Shown here: one piece after another, positions 63,950 to 64,000 of the stretch
How the letters are laid out: the number at the start of each line of letters is the position of its first letter
Numbering within the stretch: position 1 is the stretch's first letter
Assembly: GCA_030248215.1 (NCBI GenBank)
Contig: JASANG010004073.1
Coordinates: 248,001-312,000, forward strand
Reading direction: 5' to 3'
Length of the DNA: 64,000 bases
Origin: Enoplolaimus lenunculus
Taxonomy: Eukaryota; Nematoda; Enoplea; Enoplida; Thoracostomopsidae
Program-made: the position numbers and the translations under genes
The notes under the pieces: model-generated
What the model saw: only the letters and a program-made list of their open reading frames with translations
What the model was told of the DNA's origin: nothing
Databases searched by the model: none

Positions 63950-64000
63950 CTAGAGACAAACCATGCTAAATTAATTACATAATACAATAGTATGACAATA

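Noticed and set aside
1-64000. CRISPR arrays, bacterial operons or rRNA genes
   Set aside because: The repeats are eukaryotic MITEs and satellites; no spacer-repeat architecture, Shine-Dalgarno/operon layout or rRNA signature was seen.

Overview
The window looks like a gene-poor, transposon-saturated piece of a nematode genome. Three signs agree: the hexamer TTAGGC, the nematode telomere unit, is scattered in short arrays across the window; the introns of the readable genes end in the nematode-style acceptor TTTTCAG; and both main genes belong to families nematodes carry. The DNA is AT-rich and introns are long (about 0.1 to 3.1 kb) because they are packed with short repeats. I see no bacterial, organellar or rRNA genes and no transposase or polymerase reading frame. 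I cannot name the species.

Two host genes can be rebuilt exon by exon with consistent phases. (1) 17003-6919, minus strand: a class A aminergic G-protein-coupled receptor, 7 exons, 571 residues, with all seven membrane segments, the amine-binding Asp in TM3, DRY, CWLPFF and NPIIY. (2) 49129-59758, plus strand: a secreted protein of two MAM-like repeats, 11 exons, 368 residues, ending in a stop followed by AATAAA. Minor candidates are a small exon with its own start inside a receptor intron (12700-12868, minus), the last exon of a Gly/Ala/Gln-rich protein at the right edge (63747-63949, minus) and a weak exon-like reading frame at 40270-40371.

Everything else is mostly short non-autonomous DNA transposons (MITEs) and tandem arrays. 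The striking component is a set of about 30 related elements (groups A, B and C here) with termini of the type GGCCMATGT, 8-bp target-site duplications, and interiors made of TTAGGC telomere-like arrays in a fixed orientation. A second striking group (D) has TTAA target sites, piggyBac-like ends and an internal tRNA-like segment with recognisable A and B boxes; one copy sits inside a group A element and proves the TTAA duplication. Other families: E (palindromic, TA site), F (palindromic CACTGTAAAT), G, I, J, K (interiors expanded into tandem arrays), L, Q, T, U, W and a few pairs.

Layout: 1-6850 MITEs only; 6919-17003 receptor gene with MITE-filled introns; 17004-49100 about 32 kb of MITEs, satellites and two compositionally odd tracts (35.7-37.0 kb nearly pure A; 32.7-32.9 kb C/A only); 49129-59758 MAM gene, whose first intron holds a 1.2-kb satellite-bearing K element; 59759-63700 more MITEs; 63747 onward the edge of another gene. 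The genes show no functional link to one another. The coherent theme is the way several transposon families, one of them carrying telomere-type repeats, nest inside one another and abut splice sites.
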